A stretch of 64,000 nt of DNA from Rhodocista pekingensis (GCF_042665545.1 NZ_JBHTCM010000010.1:310001-374000), one strand, 5' to 3'; shown: positions 9,161 to 18,525, counted from the stretch's first letter. Numbers and translations are program-made. Notes: generated by a model from the letters alone, not told the origin.

Positions 9161-9304
9161 CGCCCTGTTCCGTTCGTTACTTTTGTTGCGAAGGATTAGG
9201 GCGGGGCGGCACGATTCCGTCCAGCGGGATTTACCAATCCGTTACAAACCAGCAGCACGGGGCACCGCAGCGCGGAGGGAGAGCGCGCGGCCGGAAGGCT
9301 TGCC

Positions 9305-9347
9305 CCGGAAACACGGACGGCCCCCGTCCGGGGGGACGGGGGCCGTC
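9305..9347 (-). terminator. Terminator after ilvC
   Basis: A perfect 13-bp stem (9316-9328 with 9335-9347, GACGGCCCCCGTC type) with a 6-base loop starts 26 bases past the ilvC stop. On the minus strand it is followed by a short T-containing tail (CGTGTTTCC). This is good evidence for an intrinsic terminator of the ilv operon. Confidence 0.75.
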
Positions 9348-9373
9348 AACGGATGCCGCCTGGTGGCGAGGGA

Positions 9374-10393
9374 TCAGTTCCGGTTCTTGTCGACCAGCTT
9401 GTTGGCGGTGATCCACGGCATCATGCCGCGCAGCTTCGCCCCCACCTCCTCGATGGGATGCTCGGCCTGACGGCGGCGGGTGGCCTTGAAGAAGGGCAGC
9501 CCGGCCTTGTTCTCCAGCATCCAGTCGCGGGTGAAGCGGCCGGACTGGATGTCGTCCAGCACCCGCTTCATCTCCGCCTTCGTCTCGGCGGTGATGATGC
9601 GCGGGCCGGTCACGTAGTCGCCGTACTCGGCGGTGTTGGAGATCGAGTAGCGCATGTTGGCGATGCCGCCCTCGTACATGAGGTCGACGATCAGCTTCAC
9701 CTCGTGCAGGCACTCGAAATAGGCCATCTCGGGCGCGTAGCCCGCTTCCACCAGCGTCTCGAAGCCGGCCTGGATCAGGGCGGAGAGGCCGCCGCAGAGG
9801 ACGGTCTGCTCACCGAACAGGTCGGTCTCGCACTCCTCGCGGAAGGTCGTCTCGATGATGCCGGAACGGCCGCCGCCGATGGCCGAGGCGTAGGAGAGCG
9901 CCACCTCCAGCGCATTGCCGGAGGCGTTCTGGTGGACGGCCACCAGACAGGGCACGCCGCCGCCCTTGACGTATTCGCTGCGCACCAGATGGCCGGGGCC
10001 CTTCGGCGCCACCATGAACACGTCCAGGTCCGGGCGCGGCTCGATCAGCTTGAAATGCACGTTCAGCCCGTGGCCGAAGGCGATGGCCGCCCCTTCGCGC
10101 AGGTTCGGGCCCAGCTCGGTCGCGTACAGCTCGGCCTGGTGCTCGTCGGGGGTGAGGATCATCACCACGTCCGCCCAGGCGGCCGCCTCGGCCGGGGTGA
10201 CGACGGCGAGGCCGGCGGCCTCCGCCTTCTTCTTGCTGGCCGAGCCGGGCTTCAGCGCCACGCGCACGTCGGCGACGCCGCTGTCGCGCAGGTTCTGCGC
10301 ATGGGCGTGACCCTGGCTGCCATAGCCGACGACGGCGACCTTCTTGCCCTTGATCAGGTTCACGTCGGCGTCGCGATCGTAGTAAACGCGCAT
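9374..10393 (-). CDS. ilvC: Ketol-acid reductoisomerase (class I)
   Basis: Converts 2-acetolactate or 2-aceto-2-hydroxybutyrate to the dihydroxy acids of valine/leucine and isoleucine synthesis, using NADPH and Mg2+. At 339 residues it is the short class I form. The Rossmann motif VAVVGYGSQGHAHAQNL (residues 19-35), the catalytic GHG (about 107) and the C-terminal metal ligands in ETTFREECETDLFGEQ (about 186-201) are intact. It follows ilvB and ilvH in the same direction. The 178-base gap before it contains two hairpins that may adjust its expression relative to ilvBH. Confidence 0.97.
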   Translation of the reverse strand: MRVYYDRDADVNLIKGKKVAVVGYGSQGHAHAQNLRDSGVADVRVALKPGSASKKKAEAAGLAVVTPAEAAAWADVVMILTPDEHQAELYATELGPNLREGAAIAFGHGLNVHFKLIEPRPDLDVFMVAPKGPGHLVRSEYVKGGGVPCLVAVHQNASGNALEVALSYASAIGGGRSGIIETTFREECETDLFGEQTVLCGGLSALIQAGFETLVEAGYAPEMAYFECLHEVKLIVDLMYEGGIANMRYSISNTAEYGDYVTGPRIITAETKAEMKRVLDDIQSGRFTRDWMLENKAGLPFFKATRRRQAEHPIEEVGAKLRGMMPWITANKLVDKNRN

Positions 10394-10435
10394 TATTCTT
10401 TCTCCGGAAGGCCGCGAATCGGTCGTTTGCTACAG

Positions 10436-10453
10436 GCCGCACGGCCGTGCGGC
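10436..10453. repeat. 18-bp perfect palindrome upstream of ilvC
   Basis: GCCGCACGGCCGTGCGGC reads the same on both strands. It lies 43 bases before the ilvC start. It could be an operator for a dimeric regulator or an RNA hairpin with a 4-base loop. Nothing in the window says which. Confidence 0.5.
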
Positions 10454-10524
10454 AACAGGATTTTTCGTGCCCTGCCCATGCGTTGCGCGCACCGGGCGGC
10501 GGGCGGCCCGGTGCGGAGCCCCTT

Positions 10525-10542
10525 CCGGCGCAGCGGCGCCGG
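10525..10542 (-). terminator. Hairpin between ilvH and ilvC
   Basis: CCGGCGC/GCGCCGG with loop AGCG forms a perfect 7-bp stem 30 bases past the ilvH stop. There is no T-run. It may cause partial termination or mark an mRNA processing point within the ilvBHC transcript. Confidence 0.35.
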
Positions 10543-10571
10543 GAGGAGCCGTCACGGTTCCCCGACCCGCG

Positions 10572-11126
10572 TCACAGCCCGCCCGTGCCGCGGGACATGG
10601 CGACGGCGCCGGTGCGGCTGATGTCCACCAGCCCCAACTGGCCCATCAGGTCGATGAAGCGGTTCAGGTCGTCCGCCGTGCCGGTGATCTCGAAGACGAA
10701 GCTGGTGATGGTGGCGTCCACCACCCGCGCCTTGAAGATGTCGGCGATGCGCAGCGCCTCGACCCGCTTCTCGCCCGTGCCGGACACCTTCACCAGCGCC
10801 ATCTCGCGCTCCACGAAGGGGCCTTCGAGGGTCAGGTCGCGGACCCTGTGGACGGGCACCAGCCGGTCGAGCTGCGCCTTGATCTGCTCGATGATCATGG
10901 GCGTGCCGGAAGTGACGATGGTGATGCGCGAGAGCTGCTGCTCCGCATTCACCTCGGCCACGGTCAGGCTCTCGATGTTGTAGCCGCGGCCCGAGAAGAG
11001 GCCGATGACGCGGGCCAGCACGCCCGGCTCGTTGTCCACGAGCACGCTGATCGTGTGGCGTTCGATGTGTTGTTCGACGGGAGACATGGCCAGAAGGTCC
11101 GGATGTTCGTTGTTGCTTGGCGCCAT
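10572..11126 (-). CDS. ilvH: Acetolactate synthase small (regulatory) subunit
   Basis: A 184-residue regulatory subunit that activates IlvB and confers valine feedback inhibition. The N-terminal ACT domain (about residues 20-95) carries the valine-site pattern NEPGVLARVIGLFSGRGYNI. A second ACT-like C-terminal domain follows (about 100-170). Length and domain order match IlvH/IlvN. It starts 75 bases after ilvB on the same strand, the normal ilvBH arrangement. Confidence 0.95.
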   Translation of the reverse strand: MAPSNNEHPDLLAMSPVEQHIERHTISVLVDNEPGVLARVIGLFSGRGYNIESLTVAEVNAEQQLSRITIVTSGTPMIIEQIKAQLDRLVPVHRVRDLTLEGPFVEREMALVKVSGTGEKRVEALRIADIFKARVVDATITSFVFEITGTADDLNRFIDLMGQLGLVDISRTGAVAMSRGTGGL

Positions 11127-11201
11127 CGCGTGGAGCGGTGATCGCGTGGAGCGGTGGAGGCCGGGTCCGGCGGGACCCGGGGGGCGTACCGGCCGGGCCG
11201 G

Positions 11202-12992
11202 TCAGACCAGCACCATCCCCTCCTCCGGGGTCGCCTCGGCCAGCTTCTCCTCCGGACCCAGCAGCATCTCGTTGTGGGCCTTGCCGCCGGGGATCATGGG
11301 GAAGCAGTTCTCCTTCTGGTCCACGCACATGTCCACGATCACCGCCTTCGGCGTCTCGATCATGGTGCGGATGACGTCGTCCACCTCCGACACCTTGGTG
11401 GCGCGCAGGCCGACGGCGCCGAACGCCTCGGCCAGCTTCACGAAGTCGGGCAGTGCCTGGGAATAGCTCTCCGAATAGCGCTCGCCGTGCAGGAGCTGCT
11501 GCCACTGCCGGACCATGCCCATCCACTGGTTGTTCAGGATGAAGACCTTGACCGGCAGCCGGTACTGCAGGGCCGTGGACATCTCCTGGATGTTCATGAG
11601 GATGCTGGCCTCGCCGGCCACGTCCACGACCAGCGCCTTGGGGTGCGCGATCTGCACGCCGATGGCGGCGGGCAGGCCGTAGCCCATGGTGCCCAGCCCG
11701 CCGGAGGTGAGCCAGTGGTTCGGCTTCTCGAACGGCAGGAACTGGGCCGCCCACATCTGATGCTGGCCGACCTCGGTCGTGATGAAGACGTCGTCGCGGC
11801 CGCGGGTCAGCTCGCGCAGGCGCTCCAGCGCGTACTGCGGCTTGATCACCTTGTCCGTCTTCTCGTAGCGCAGGCAGTCGCGCGCGCGCCAGACCTCGAT
11901 CTGCTTCCACCACTCCTTCAGCGCCTCGCGGTCGGGCTGCTTCGCGCGCGCCTTCCACAGCCGGATCATGTCCTCCAGCACATGCGCGGCGTCGCCCACG
12001 ATGGCCACGTCCACGGGGACGTTCTTGTTGATGCTGGACGGGTCGATATCGACGTGGATCTTCTTCGAGCCCGGGGAGAATTCCGACAGCTTGCCGGTCA
12101 CCCGGTCGTCGAAGCGGGCGCCGATGTTGATCATGACATCGCACCCGTGCATGGCGAGGTTCGCCTCGTAGGTGCCGTGCATGCCCAGCATGCCCAGGAA
12201 CTGCGGGTCCGACGCCGGGAAGGCGCCCAGGCCCATCAGCGTGGTCGTGCAGGGATAGCCCGTCATGCGCACGAGCTGGGTCAGGAGCTGGCTGGCGATC
12301 GGGCCGGAATTGATGACGCCGCCGCCGACATAGAAGATCGGCCGCTTGGCGTTGGCGATCAGCTCGACCGCTTCCTCCACCCGGTTCAGGTCCGGGCGGA
12401 TCTGCGGCCGGTAGCTCTTCGGCGCGCATTCGCCGGGGGTGCGGTAGGGGCCTTCGGCGAACTGCACATCCTTGGGGATGTCGATGACGACGGGGCCCGG
12501 CCGGCCGTTGCGGGCGACGTAGAAGCCCTCATGGATGGTGCGGGCCAGGTTGTCCACATGCTTGACCAGGTAGTTGTGCTTGGACGCCGGCCGGGTGATG
12601 CCGGTCGTGTCGCACTCCTGGAAGGCGTCGTTGCCGATCAGGTGGGTGGGCACCTGCCCCGTCAGGCAGACGACGGGGATGCTGTCCATCAGCGCGTCCA
12701 CCAGCCCGGTGACGGCATTGGTGGCGCCGGGGCCGCTGGTCACCAGCACCACGCCCACCTTGCCGGTGGAGCGGGCATAGCCCTCCGCCGCGTGGACGGC
12801 CGCCTGCTCGTGCCGGACCAGGATGTGGCGAATCTCGTTCTGCTTGAACAGCGCGTCATAGATGGGAAGGACGGCGCCGCCGGGATAGCCGAAGATGACA
12901 TCTACGCCCTGGTCCCGCAGCGCCTTGATGACGATCTCGGCCCCGGTGAGCTTGCCGGTGGGGGCGGTGACGGGCTTCTGGGCGGGAGGCAT
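11202..12992 (-). CDS. ilvB: Acetolactate synthase large (catalytic) subunit
   Basis: A ThDP-, Mg2+- and FAD-dependent enzyme making 2-acetolactate from two pyruvates, or acetohydroxybutyrate from pyruvate and 2-oxobutyrate. The 596 residues show the N-terminal ThDP pyrimidine domain with the catalytic Glu in HEQAAVHAAEGYAR (about 65-78), the central FAD-binding domain, and the C-terminal ThDP/Mg2+ motif in the alphaproteobacterial form VAGEASILMN followed by NNQWMGMVRQWQ. First gene of ilvBHC. A good promoter lies about 108 bases upstream. Confidence 0.97.
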   Translation of the reverse strand: MPPAQKPVTAPTGKLTGAEIVIKALRDQGVDVIFGYPGGAVLPIYDALFKQNEIRHILVRHEQAAVHAAEGYARSTGKVGVVLVTSGPGATNAVTGLVDALMDSIPVVCLTGQVPTHLIGNDAFQECDTTGITRPASKHNYLVKHVDNLARTIHEGFYVARNGRPGPVVIDIPKDVQFAEGPYRTPGECAPKSYRPQIRPDLNRVEEAVELIANAKRPIFYVGGGVINSGPIASQLLTQLVRMTGYPCTTTLMGLGAFPASDPQFLGMLGMHGTYEANLAMHGCDVMINIGARFDDRVTGKLSEFSPGSKKIHVDIDPSSINKNVPVDVAIVGDAAHVLEDMIRLWKARAKQPDREALKEWWKQIEVWRARDCLRYEKTDKVIKPQYALERLRELTRGRDDVFITTEVGQHQMWAAQFLPFEKPNHWLTSGGLGTMGYGLPAAIGVQIAHPKALVVDVAGEASILMNIQEMSTALQYRLPVKVFILNNQWMGMVRQWQQLLHGERYSESYSQALPDFVKLAEAFGAVGLRATKVSEVDDVIRTMIETPKAVIVDMCVDQKENCFPMIPGGKAHNEMLLGPEEKLAEATPEEGMVLV

Positions 12993-13099
12993 GGCGGTCT
13001 CTTCCAGGCTTCGGTGTCTGCACAGGGGCCGCCGACAGTGCGCGGGCGGATGGAGCCTGTGCGGGTCCTGCTGCGCACGCGAACGACGGCGGGACGGGG

Positions 13100-13128
13100 A
13101 ACCTATTTCGAAGCGTGCGCGGCGTCAA
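13100..13128 (-). promoter_or_regulatory. Promoter of ilvBHC
   Basis: On the minus strand TTGACG (13128-13123) and TAGGTT (13105-13100) are separated by exactly 17 bases, a good sigma-70 pair. The transcript would carry an untranslated leader of about 100 bases. This can form GCACAGG/CCTGTGC (13020-13026 with 13056-13062). No leader peptide rich in branched-chain residues is visible. Confidence 0.6.
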
Positions 13129-13145
13129 CCCGTTTTGGTAATGAT

Positions 13146-14168
13146 CTATGAGATTCCCGCTACGTTATCGACACAAAATTTCATGACCGCGTTGCGTTCC
13201 ACGCAATCGCCGGGATCGAGCCGCCGCGCCGCGGCGATCTGGTGGCGGAACCAGGTGAGCTGGCGCTTGGCGTAGTTCCGCGTCGCCTGCTGCGCCTTCG
13301 CCGTCGCCTCGGCCAGGGTCAGGTCGCCGCGAAGATGCGCCAGCAGCTCCGGCACGCCCAGCGCCTTCATCGCCGGGAGGCCGGGATCGAGGCCCAGGGC
13401 GGCAAGCCGCCGCACCTCCTCCAGCGCCCCCGCCTCCAGCATGCGCAGGAAGCGCGCATCGCAGGCCGCATAGAGACGGTCGCGCGGCGGCTCGCAGACC
13501 AGCGTCAGGAAGCGCAGGCCCGGCGGCGGGGCCGCGCGCCCGGCCGTCTGCCAGTACCCCAGCGGCCGGCCGGTGGCGCGCAGCACCTCCCAGGCGCGCA
13601 GGACGCGGGTCGTGTCCCCCGGGTTCAGGCGGGCGGCCCCGTCGGGGTCCTCCGCCGCCAGCCGGGCATGCAGGGCCGGCGTGCCGATCGCGCGGTGCAG
13701 GGCCTGCGCCTCCGCCCGCACGGCCTCCGGCACCGGGGGAATGTCCGCCAGCCCGTCGGTCAGCGCGCGGAGATAGAGGCCGGTGCCGCCGACCACGACG
13801 GGCACCCGCCCGGCCGCGTGGGCGGCGGCGATCTCCGCCAGGGCGAGGTCGCGCCAGCGCGCCGCGCTCATCCGCTCCGACGGCGGCACGACGCCGTAGA
13901 GACGGTGCGGGAGCCGCGCCTCCTCGGCCACGGAGGGGCGCGCCGTCAGCACCCGCAGCCCGTCATAGAGCTGCATGCTGTCGGCGTTGACGACGGTGCC
14001 GGACAGCCGCCCGGCGAGGTCCGCCGCCAGGGCGGACTTGCCGCCGGCCGTGGGGCCGCCGATCAGGAGGACGGGTCGGGTCGCGGGCACGGGGATCGAT
14101 CCTGGGTCCGGTACGGGGGCGGTGGAAGCGTCAAGCTGCCGCTCTTTATCACAGCCCGGTGGTGGCAT
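13146..14168 (-). CDS. miaA: tRNA dimethylallyltransferase
   Basis: Transfers the dimethylallyl group to N6 of A37 in tRNAs reading UNN codons. The P-loop GPTAGGKSALA lies near residue 38, followed by the NADSMQLYDGL motif (about residues 60-70, with the catalytic Asp), the GGTGLYLRAL substrate loop (about 127-136) and the C-terminal KRQLTWFRHQ segment. At 340 residues from the ATG at 14168 it is about 25 longer than usual. A start at a GTG near 14094 would remove the extra N terminus. The stop lies 153 bases from ilvB, beyond the ilv promoter, so it is a separate unit. Confidence 0.94.
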   Translation of the reverse strand: MPPPGCDKERQLDASTAPVPDPGSIPVPATRPVLLIGGPTAGGKSALAADLAGRLSGTVVNADSMQLYDGLRVLTARPSVAEEARLPHRLYGVVPPSERMSAARWRDLALAEIAAAHAAGRVPVVVGGTGLYLRALTDGLADIPPVPEAVRAEAQALHRAIGTPALHARLAAEDPDGAARLNPGDTTRVLRAWEVLRATGRPLGYWQTAGRAAPPPGLRFLTLVCEPPRDRLYAACDARFLRMLEAGALEEVRRLAALGLDPGLPAMKALGVPELLAHLRGDLTLAEATAKAQQATRNYAKRQLTWFRHQIAAARRLDPGDCVERNAVMKFCVDNVAGIS

Positions 14169-14238
14169 GGGTCCGCTTCGGGCCGCGTTTGTACCCGGTC
14201 AGATCGCCGACGGGCGACGGTATCGGGGCGGAGCACGC

Positions 14239-15411
14239 ATGCGGGATCTCAGGATCGACTTCTTCCGCGGACTCGCGCTGTGCGCCATCTTCCTGAACCA
14301 TGTGCCCACCCCGGCGACGCTCCTGACCTGGCGGGCCTACGGGTTCTCGGACGCGGCCGACCTGTTCGTCTTCCTGGCGGGGTTCAGTGCCGCGCTGGCC
14401 TGGTCGCAGGGGTTCCTGAAGGACGGGCTGTCCGCCTCGCTGAAGGCGGCCCGCCGGGCCTTCGTGCTCTACAAGGCGCATCTCTGCATCGTCGCGGCCC
14501 TGCTGGCGGTGGCGCTGCTTACCGTGCGGCTGACGGGCGACGCGGCGGTGCTGGACTGGATGGCCCTGGAGCATCTGGCCCGCGACCCGGTGGACGGCTG
14601 GCTGCGGGTAGCGACCCTGAGCTACCTGCCGACCTATGGCGACATCCTGCCGATGTACGTGGTCTTCATCGGCGGGCTGGCGCTGCTGGGACCGCTGATC
14701 GTGCGCCAGCCGGCGGCGGCGCTGCTGCTGTCCGTGCTGCTCTGGCTGGTGGCGGGACGCTACGGGCTGGCCCCGGCCGGCCGGCCCGACGGCGAGGCGT
14801 GGTTCTTCAACCCGTTCTGCTGGCAGCTCCTGTTCGTGCTCGGATTCGTGCTGGGCCAGCGCGCCCGCCGCGGCGTGGCGCTGCCGCGGCATCCCCTGCT
14901 GGCCGCCGCGGCGGCAGCCGTGGTGCTCTATGCCTTCCTGGCGGTCTCGCCCTGGCAGCGTTTCGGATACGCGCCCGGATTCGTGCTGTTCGATCCGGAC
15001 CTGCTGCCGCCGCACGGCAAATCCATGCTGGAGATCGGGCGGCTGCTGCATTTCCTGGCCCTGGCCTATCTCTGCGCCTGGGCGATCCCGCCGCAGGCCC
15101 GCTGGCTGAGCCGCGGTCCGGCGGCGCTGTTCCTGCTGATGGGCCGGCACTCGCTGCCCGTCTTCTCCGTCGGCATCGTCCTGTCCACGGTCTGGACGGT
15201 GCTGGTGGTGGCGACGCCGACCACCCCGGGGCTGGAGGTCGTCTTCGCCCTGTCGGGCCTGCCGATCCTGGTCGCCGTCGCCCTGATGCGGGAGCTGGAC
15301 GCGCGGCAGGAGGCAGGCGCGGCAGAGGCCGGTCCGGGAACGGCAGCCCCGGGACCGGCGATCCCGACGCCGGCCGGCCAGAGGATGACCGGCCGGGCGG
15401 CGGTGGCGTGA
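14239..15411 (+). CDS. opgC: OpgC family membrane acyltransferase
   Basis: A 390-residue membrane protein of the OpgC type (acyltransferase 3 related), which in other bacteria transfers succinyl groups to osmoregulated periplasmic glucans. It begins with RIDFFRGLALCAIFLNHVP, carrying the R-x10-H pattern of this superfamily, and has about ten predicted membrane helices. The C terminus after about residue 355 is a low-complexity Ala/Gly/Pro tail. I chose the ATG at 14239 because the family motif follows directly. No glucan synthase gene (opgGH or ndvB type) is in the window, so the glucan substrate is inferred from family. Confidence 0.85.
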   Translation: MRDLRIDFFRGLALCAIFLNHVPTPATLLTWRAYGFSDAADLFVFLAGFSAALAWSQGFLKDGLSASLKAARRAFVLYKAHLCIVAALLAVALLTVRLTGDAAVLDWMALEHLARDPVDGWLRVATLSYLPTYGDILPMYVVFIGGLALLGPLIVRQPAAALLLSVLLWLVAGRYGLAPAGRPDGEAWFFNPFCWQLLFVLGFVLGQRARRGVALPRHPLLAAAAAAVVLYAFLAVSPWQRFGYAPGFVLFDPDLLPPHGKSMLEIGRLLHFLALAYLCAWAIPPQARWLSRGPAALFLLMGRHSLPVFSVGIVLSTVWTVLVVATPTTPGLEVVFALSGLPILVAVALMRELDARQEAGAAEAGPGTAAPGPAIPTPAGQRMTGRAAVA

Positions 15412-15487
15412 CGGCACTTTCGGCCATGGACTTTGCGCGGCCCTGACCGCATAACGGCGGCGCCCCCTCCTTCCGGAGTTGCCGCGC

Positions 15488-16387
15488 ATGACCCATGTCC
15501 TGACCCTGGTCTCCTCCCCGACCGAGCCGGCGCTGGACGACGTCGCCGCCCGCGCCGCCCGCACGGCGTTGCAGGACCTGGGAGCTTCAGCCTCGCCGCC
15601 GGACTGGCTGGCGCCGGGCGTGGCCTGCGACATCGGTTTCGACGGGCTGGACGCCGACCAAGCGCAGGCAGCGGCGGCGCAGGCCCTGTCCGGCCTGCCG
15701 CTGGACGTCATCGCGCAGCCCGTGGAGGGCCGCCGCAAGGCCGTGCTGGTGGCGGACATGGAGTCCACCATCATCCGGCAGGAGATGCTGGACGAGCTGG
15801 GCGATCTGGTCGGCGCCCGCGACCGGATCGCCGCCATCACCCAGCGCGCCATGAACGGGGAGATCGACTTCCGCGGTGCCCTGCGCGAGCGGGTGGCGCT
15901 GCTGGCGGGGCTGCCCGCCGGCGTGATGGCGGACATGATCGGCCGCATCACCCTGATGCCCGGGGCGGCGGCGCTGGTGGCGACGCTGCACCGGAACGGC
16001 GTCTACTGCGCGCTGGTGTCGGGCGGGTTCAAGGTCTTCACCGACCATGTCCGCGATCTGCTGGGCTTCGACGAGGACCAGGCGAACGATCTGGAGGTGG
16101 CGGACGGCAAGCTGACCGGCCGGCCGGTCGAGCCGATCCTGGACAAGGATGCCAAGCTCCAGGCCCTGACCCGGGTCGCCACCGCCCGGCGGGTGCCGCT
16201 GTCCGCGACGCTGACGGTAGGCGACGGGGCGAACGACCTGCCGATGCTCCAGGCCTCGGGTCTGGGGATCGCGTTCCATGCCAAGCCCACCGTGGCGGCG
16301 CAGGCACGGGCCCGGGTGGACCACGGCGACCTGACGGCCCTGCTGTTCGCCCAGGGCTACCGCTCGACGGAGATCGCGGGCCGCTGA
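15488..16387 (+). CDS. serB: Phosphoserine phosphatase
   Basis: Removes phosphate from L-phosphoserine in the last step of serine synthesis. A HAD-superfamily protein of 299 residues: a short N-terminal region, then motif I ADMESTIIRQE (nucleophile D90; the third motif position is Glu where the textbook form has Asp, common in alphaproteobacteria), motif II SGGFKVFTDHV (about 180) and motif III VGDGANDLPMLQASGLGIAFHAKP (written here in part, about 243-265). The ATG at 15488 has a CCGGAG ribosome site. It ends at a strong bidirectional terminator facing the protease gene. Confidence 0.95.
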   Translation: MTHVLTLVSSPTEPALDDVAARAARTALQDLGASASPPDWLAPGVACDIGFDGLDADQAQAAAAQALSGLPLDVIAQPVEGRRKAVLVADMESTIIRQEMLDELGDLVGARDRIAAITQRAMNGEIDFRGALRERVALLAGLPAGVMADMIGRITLMPGAAALVATLHRNGVYCALVSGGFKVFTDHVRDLLGFDEDQANDLEVADGKLTGRPVEPILDKDAKLQALTRVATARRVPLSATLTVGDGANDLPMLQASGLGIAFHAKPTVAAQARARVDHGDLTALLFAQGYRSTEIAGR

Positions 16388-16433
16388 GCCGTCCCCTCCG
16401 GCAGGGCCGGACGGAAGGCGGACAGGAAAGAAG

Positions 16434-16467
16434 AAGGCCGCCGTCCTGGCAGGGACGGCGGCCTTTT
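16434..16467. terminator. Bidirectional terminator between serB and the Do protease gene
   Basis: A perfect 13-bp stem (16434-16446 with 16453-16465, AAGGCCGCCGTCC type) and a 6-base loop, followed by T's on the plus strand and ending in A/T on the minus strand. It serves both converging genes. Confidence 0.88.
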
Positions 16468-16499
16468 CCATGTCCGGCCCGAGGGGCGGACGGAGGAGA

Positions 16500-18047
16500 T
16501 CACTCCTCCGTCAGCGGAACCGCCTGGAACAGCAGCTCGCCGCGGCGCTCGATCAGCAGCAGCAGGGCCTTCTGGCCGGCATCGCGGGCCTTCTTGACCC
16601 GGGCGGCGACATCGGCGGGCGATCCGACCTCCTCCTGGCTGACCTCGACGATGACGTCGCCGGCGCGGAGCTGGCGGGCCGCGGCGGGGCTGTTCGGCAC
16701 CACCTGGGTGATGACCACGCCCTTCACATCCTCGTCCAGTTCGAACTGGCGGCGCACCTCCGGCGAGATCGTCGTGACGGAGACACCCACGCCGTCGATC
16801 GCCTCCGGCTTGCCCGGGGCCGCCTCGTCACGGCCGGGCACGTTGGCGAGCTGGACGTCCTGCGGCTGCAACTCGCCCAGCATCACCTGCACCGTCTCGC
16901 GCTTGCCACGGCGGATCAGCTCGACCGGGACCTTCTTGCCGACCGGCGTGTCCGCGACCATGCGCGGCAGCGACCGGCTGTTCGTCACCTCCCGGCCGTC
17001 GAAGCTGAGGATCACGTCGCCCGGCTGCACGCCGGCCTTCTCCGCCGGGCCGCCGGGATTGACCATGCCGACCAGCGCACCCTTGGCCTCCGGCAGGCGC
17101 AGGGCCTCCGCCTCTTCCGGCGAGATGTTCTGGATCTGCACGCCCAGCCAGCCGCGGCGGACCTTGCCGGACTCGCGGAGCTGCGCGATCACGTTCTTCG
17201 CCATGGCGGACGGAATGGCGAAGCCGATGCCGATCGAGCCGCCGGTCTGCGAGAAGATGGCGGTGTTGATGCCGATCACGTCGCCCGACAGATTGACCAG
17301 CGGACCACCGGAGTTGCCGCGGTTGATCGAGGCGTCGGTCTGGAGGAAGTCGTCATAGCGGCCGGCCCCGATGTCGCGGGCCCGGGCCGAGATGATGCCC
17401 GCCGTGACGGAACCGCCCAGGCCGAACGGGTTGCCGATGGCGACGACCCAGTCACCGACACGGATCTTCTCGCTGTCGCCCCAGGTCAGCGCGGGCAGCT
17501 TGCGGCCGGCATCCACCTTCAGCAGCGCGAGGTCCGTCTCCTTGTCCACGCCGACGACCTCGGCCTTCAGCTCGGTCCCCGCCTGATCGTGCAGGATCAC
17601 GCGGATCTCGTCGGCCCCGTCGATGACGTGGTTGTTCGTCACGACATAGCCGGCCGCGTCGATGATGAAGCCGGAGCCGAGCGAGGTGGCGCGGCGCGGC
17701 GGCGTGTTCGGGTCCTGCTGCGGCTGCTGGCGGTCGAAGAAGTCCCGGAAGAACTCCTCGAAGGGGGAGCCGGGCGGGAACTCGGGCATCGGCACCGGCG
17801 AGCGGCCCCGGTTCTGCACCGTCTGCGTCGTCGAGACGTTGACCACGGCCGGCAGGATGCGCTCCGCCAGGGGGGCGAAGCTCTCGGGCGCCCCCCGTTG
17901 GGCCAGGGCCGGCGGCGCGGCGACCATCACCGCCGCCAGCGGCAGCAGAAGCAGCCAGGCGATCCAGCGGCGTGCCTGGACGCCCGCGCCGGCGGCATCG
18001 GGCCGGCCGGAACGGGAGCGAACGGGTTGGGTCACGGGTAGGGTCAC
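16500..18047 (-). CDS. Do/DegP-like periplasmic serine protease
   Basis: A periplasmic quality-control protease/chaperone of the HtrA family, 515 residues. The N terminus has a membrane helix or signal segment (about residues 28-48, ending PALAQ). The trypsin-like domain contains the full triad: His140 in TNNHVID, Asp172 in ETDLALLKV and Ser246 in RGNSGGPL. Two PDZ domains follow (about 290-385 and 410-500). This is the DegP/DegQ/MucD layout. In alphaproteobacteria it often accompanies hflKC, as here, though DUF2065 and a terminator lie between. The exact paralog (DegP, DegQ or MucD) cannot be assigned from this alone. Confidence 0.93.
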   Translation of the reverse strand: MTLPVTQPVRSRSGRPDAAGAGVQARRWIAWLLLLPLAAVMVAAPPALAQRGAPESFAPLAERILPAVVNVSTTQTVQNRGRSPVPMPEFPPGSPFEEFFRDFFDRQQPQQDPNTPPRRATSLGSGFIIDAAGYVVTNNHVIDGADEIRVILHDQAGTELKAEVVGVDKETDLALLKVDAGRKLPALTWGDSEKIRVGDWVVAIGNPFGLGGSVTAGIISARARDIGAGRYDDFLQTDASINRGNSGGPLVNLSGDVIGINTAIFSQTGGSIGIGFAIPSAMAKNVIAQLRESGKVRRGWLGVQIQNISPEEAEALRLPEAKGALVGMVNPGGPAEKAGVQPGDVILSFDGREVTNSRSLPRMVADTPVGKKVPVELIRRGKRETVQVMLGELQPQDVQLANVPGRDEAAPGKPEAIDGVGVSVTTISPEVRRQFELDEDVKGVVITQVVPNSPAAARQLRAGDVIVEVSQEEVGSPADVAARVKKARDAGQKALLLLIERRGELLFQAVPLTEE

Positions 18048-18213
18048 GTGGGGGTCTCCTTGGCACCTCGAAATGGCCGCACCGTCCCCGCGAACGGGCG
18101 CGGCCGCCCGGCATCCGGCTGTCCCGGCCGTGCCGGACGCCGCAGCGCGAACGCTAAATATAAGCTGCGACGGAATTGTGGCGAAGCTTTCCTTGACCGT
18201 CGGGGCAAAGAAA

Positions 18214-18399
18214 TCAGCCGCGGATCACCCAGACGATCCCGACGCCCACCGTCATCGCCACCAGTCCCGCCAGCCGCAGATACCCCGCGGGCGTCTCCAG
18301 GGCGATGGCGGCCATCTCCTTCATGCCGTCGGGGGCCAAGGCATAGAGCAGCCCCTCGATCACAAGCACCAGTGCCAGGGCTGTCATCAGGTCGGTCAC
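18214..18399 (-). CDS. DUF2065 small membrane protein (YjeT-like)
   Basis: A 61-residue protein with two membrane helices (about residues 3-20 and 38-58). It starts at a GTG at 18399 with a GAGG ribosome site eight bases before. It matches the DUF2065/YjeT family, which is found directly next to hflC in many proteobacteria. It is probably an inner-membrane partner or accessory of the HflKC-FtsH assembly, but the function is unproven. A terminator separates it from hflC, so it may have its own promoter or depend on read-through. Confidence 0.8.
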   Translation of the reverse strand: MTDLMTALALVLVIEGLLYALAPDGMKEMAAIALETPAGYLRLAGLVAMTVGVGIVWVIRG

Positions 18400-18449
18400 G
18401 GGCAACCTCGACGGAAGGACGGGGACTCGACGGAAGCGGCTCTGCCGGA

Positions 18450-18487
18450 ACAAGAAAGGCCGGACCGGTTTCCTCCGGTCCGGCCTT
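18450..18487 (-). terminator. Terminator after hflC
   Basis: A perfect 13-bp stem (18456-18468 with 18475-18487, AAGGCCGGACCGG type). On the minus strand it is followed by TTTCTTGTT, a clear intrinsic terminator closing hflKC. Confidence 0.82.
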
Positions 18488-18525
18488 GCCGGTCAAGCGG
18501 TCAGGGCCGCCTGCGGCCGTGTGAC

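Noticed and set aside
12993..13093. Branched-chain leader peptide before ilvB
   Set aside because: No start codon followed by Ile/Val/Leu-rich codons was found between the promoter and ilvB, only a hairpin.
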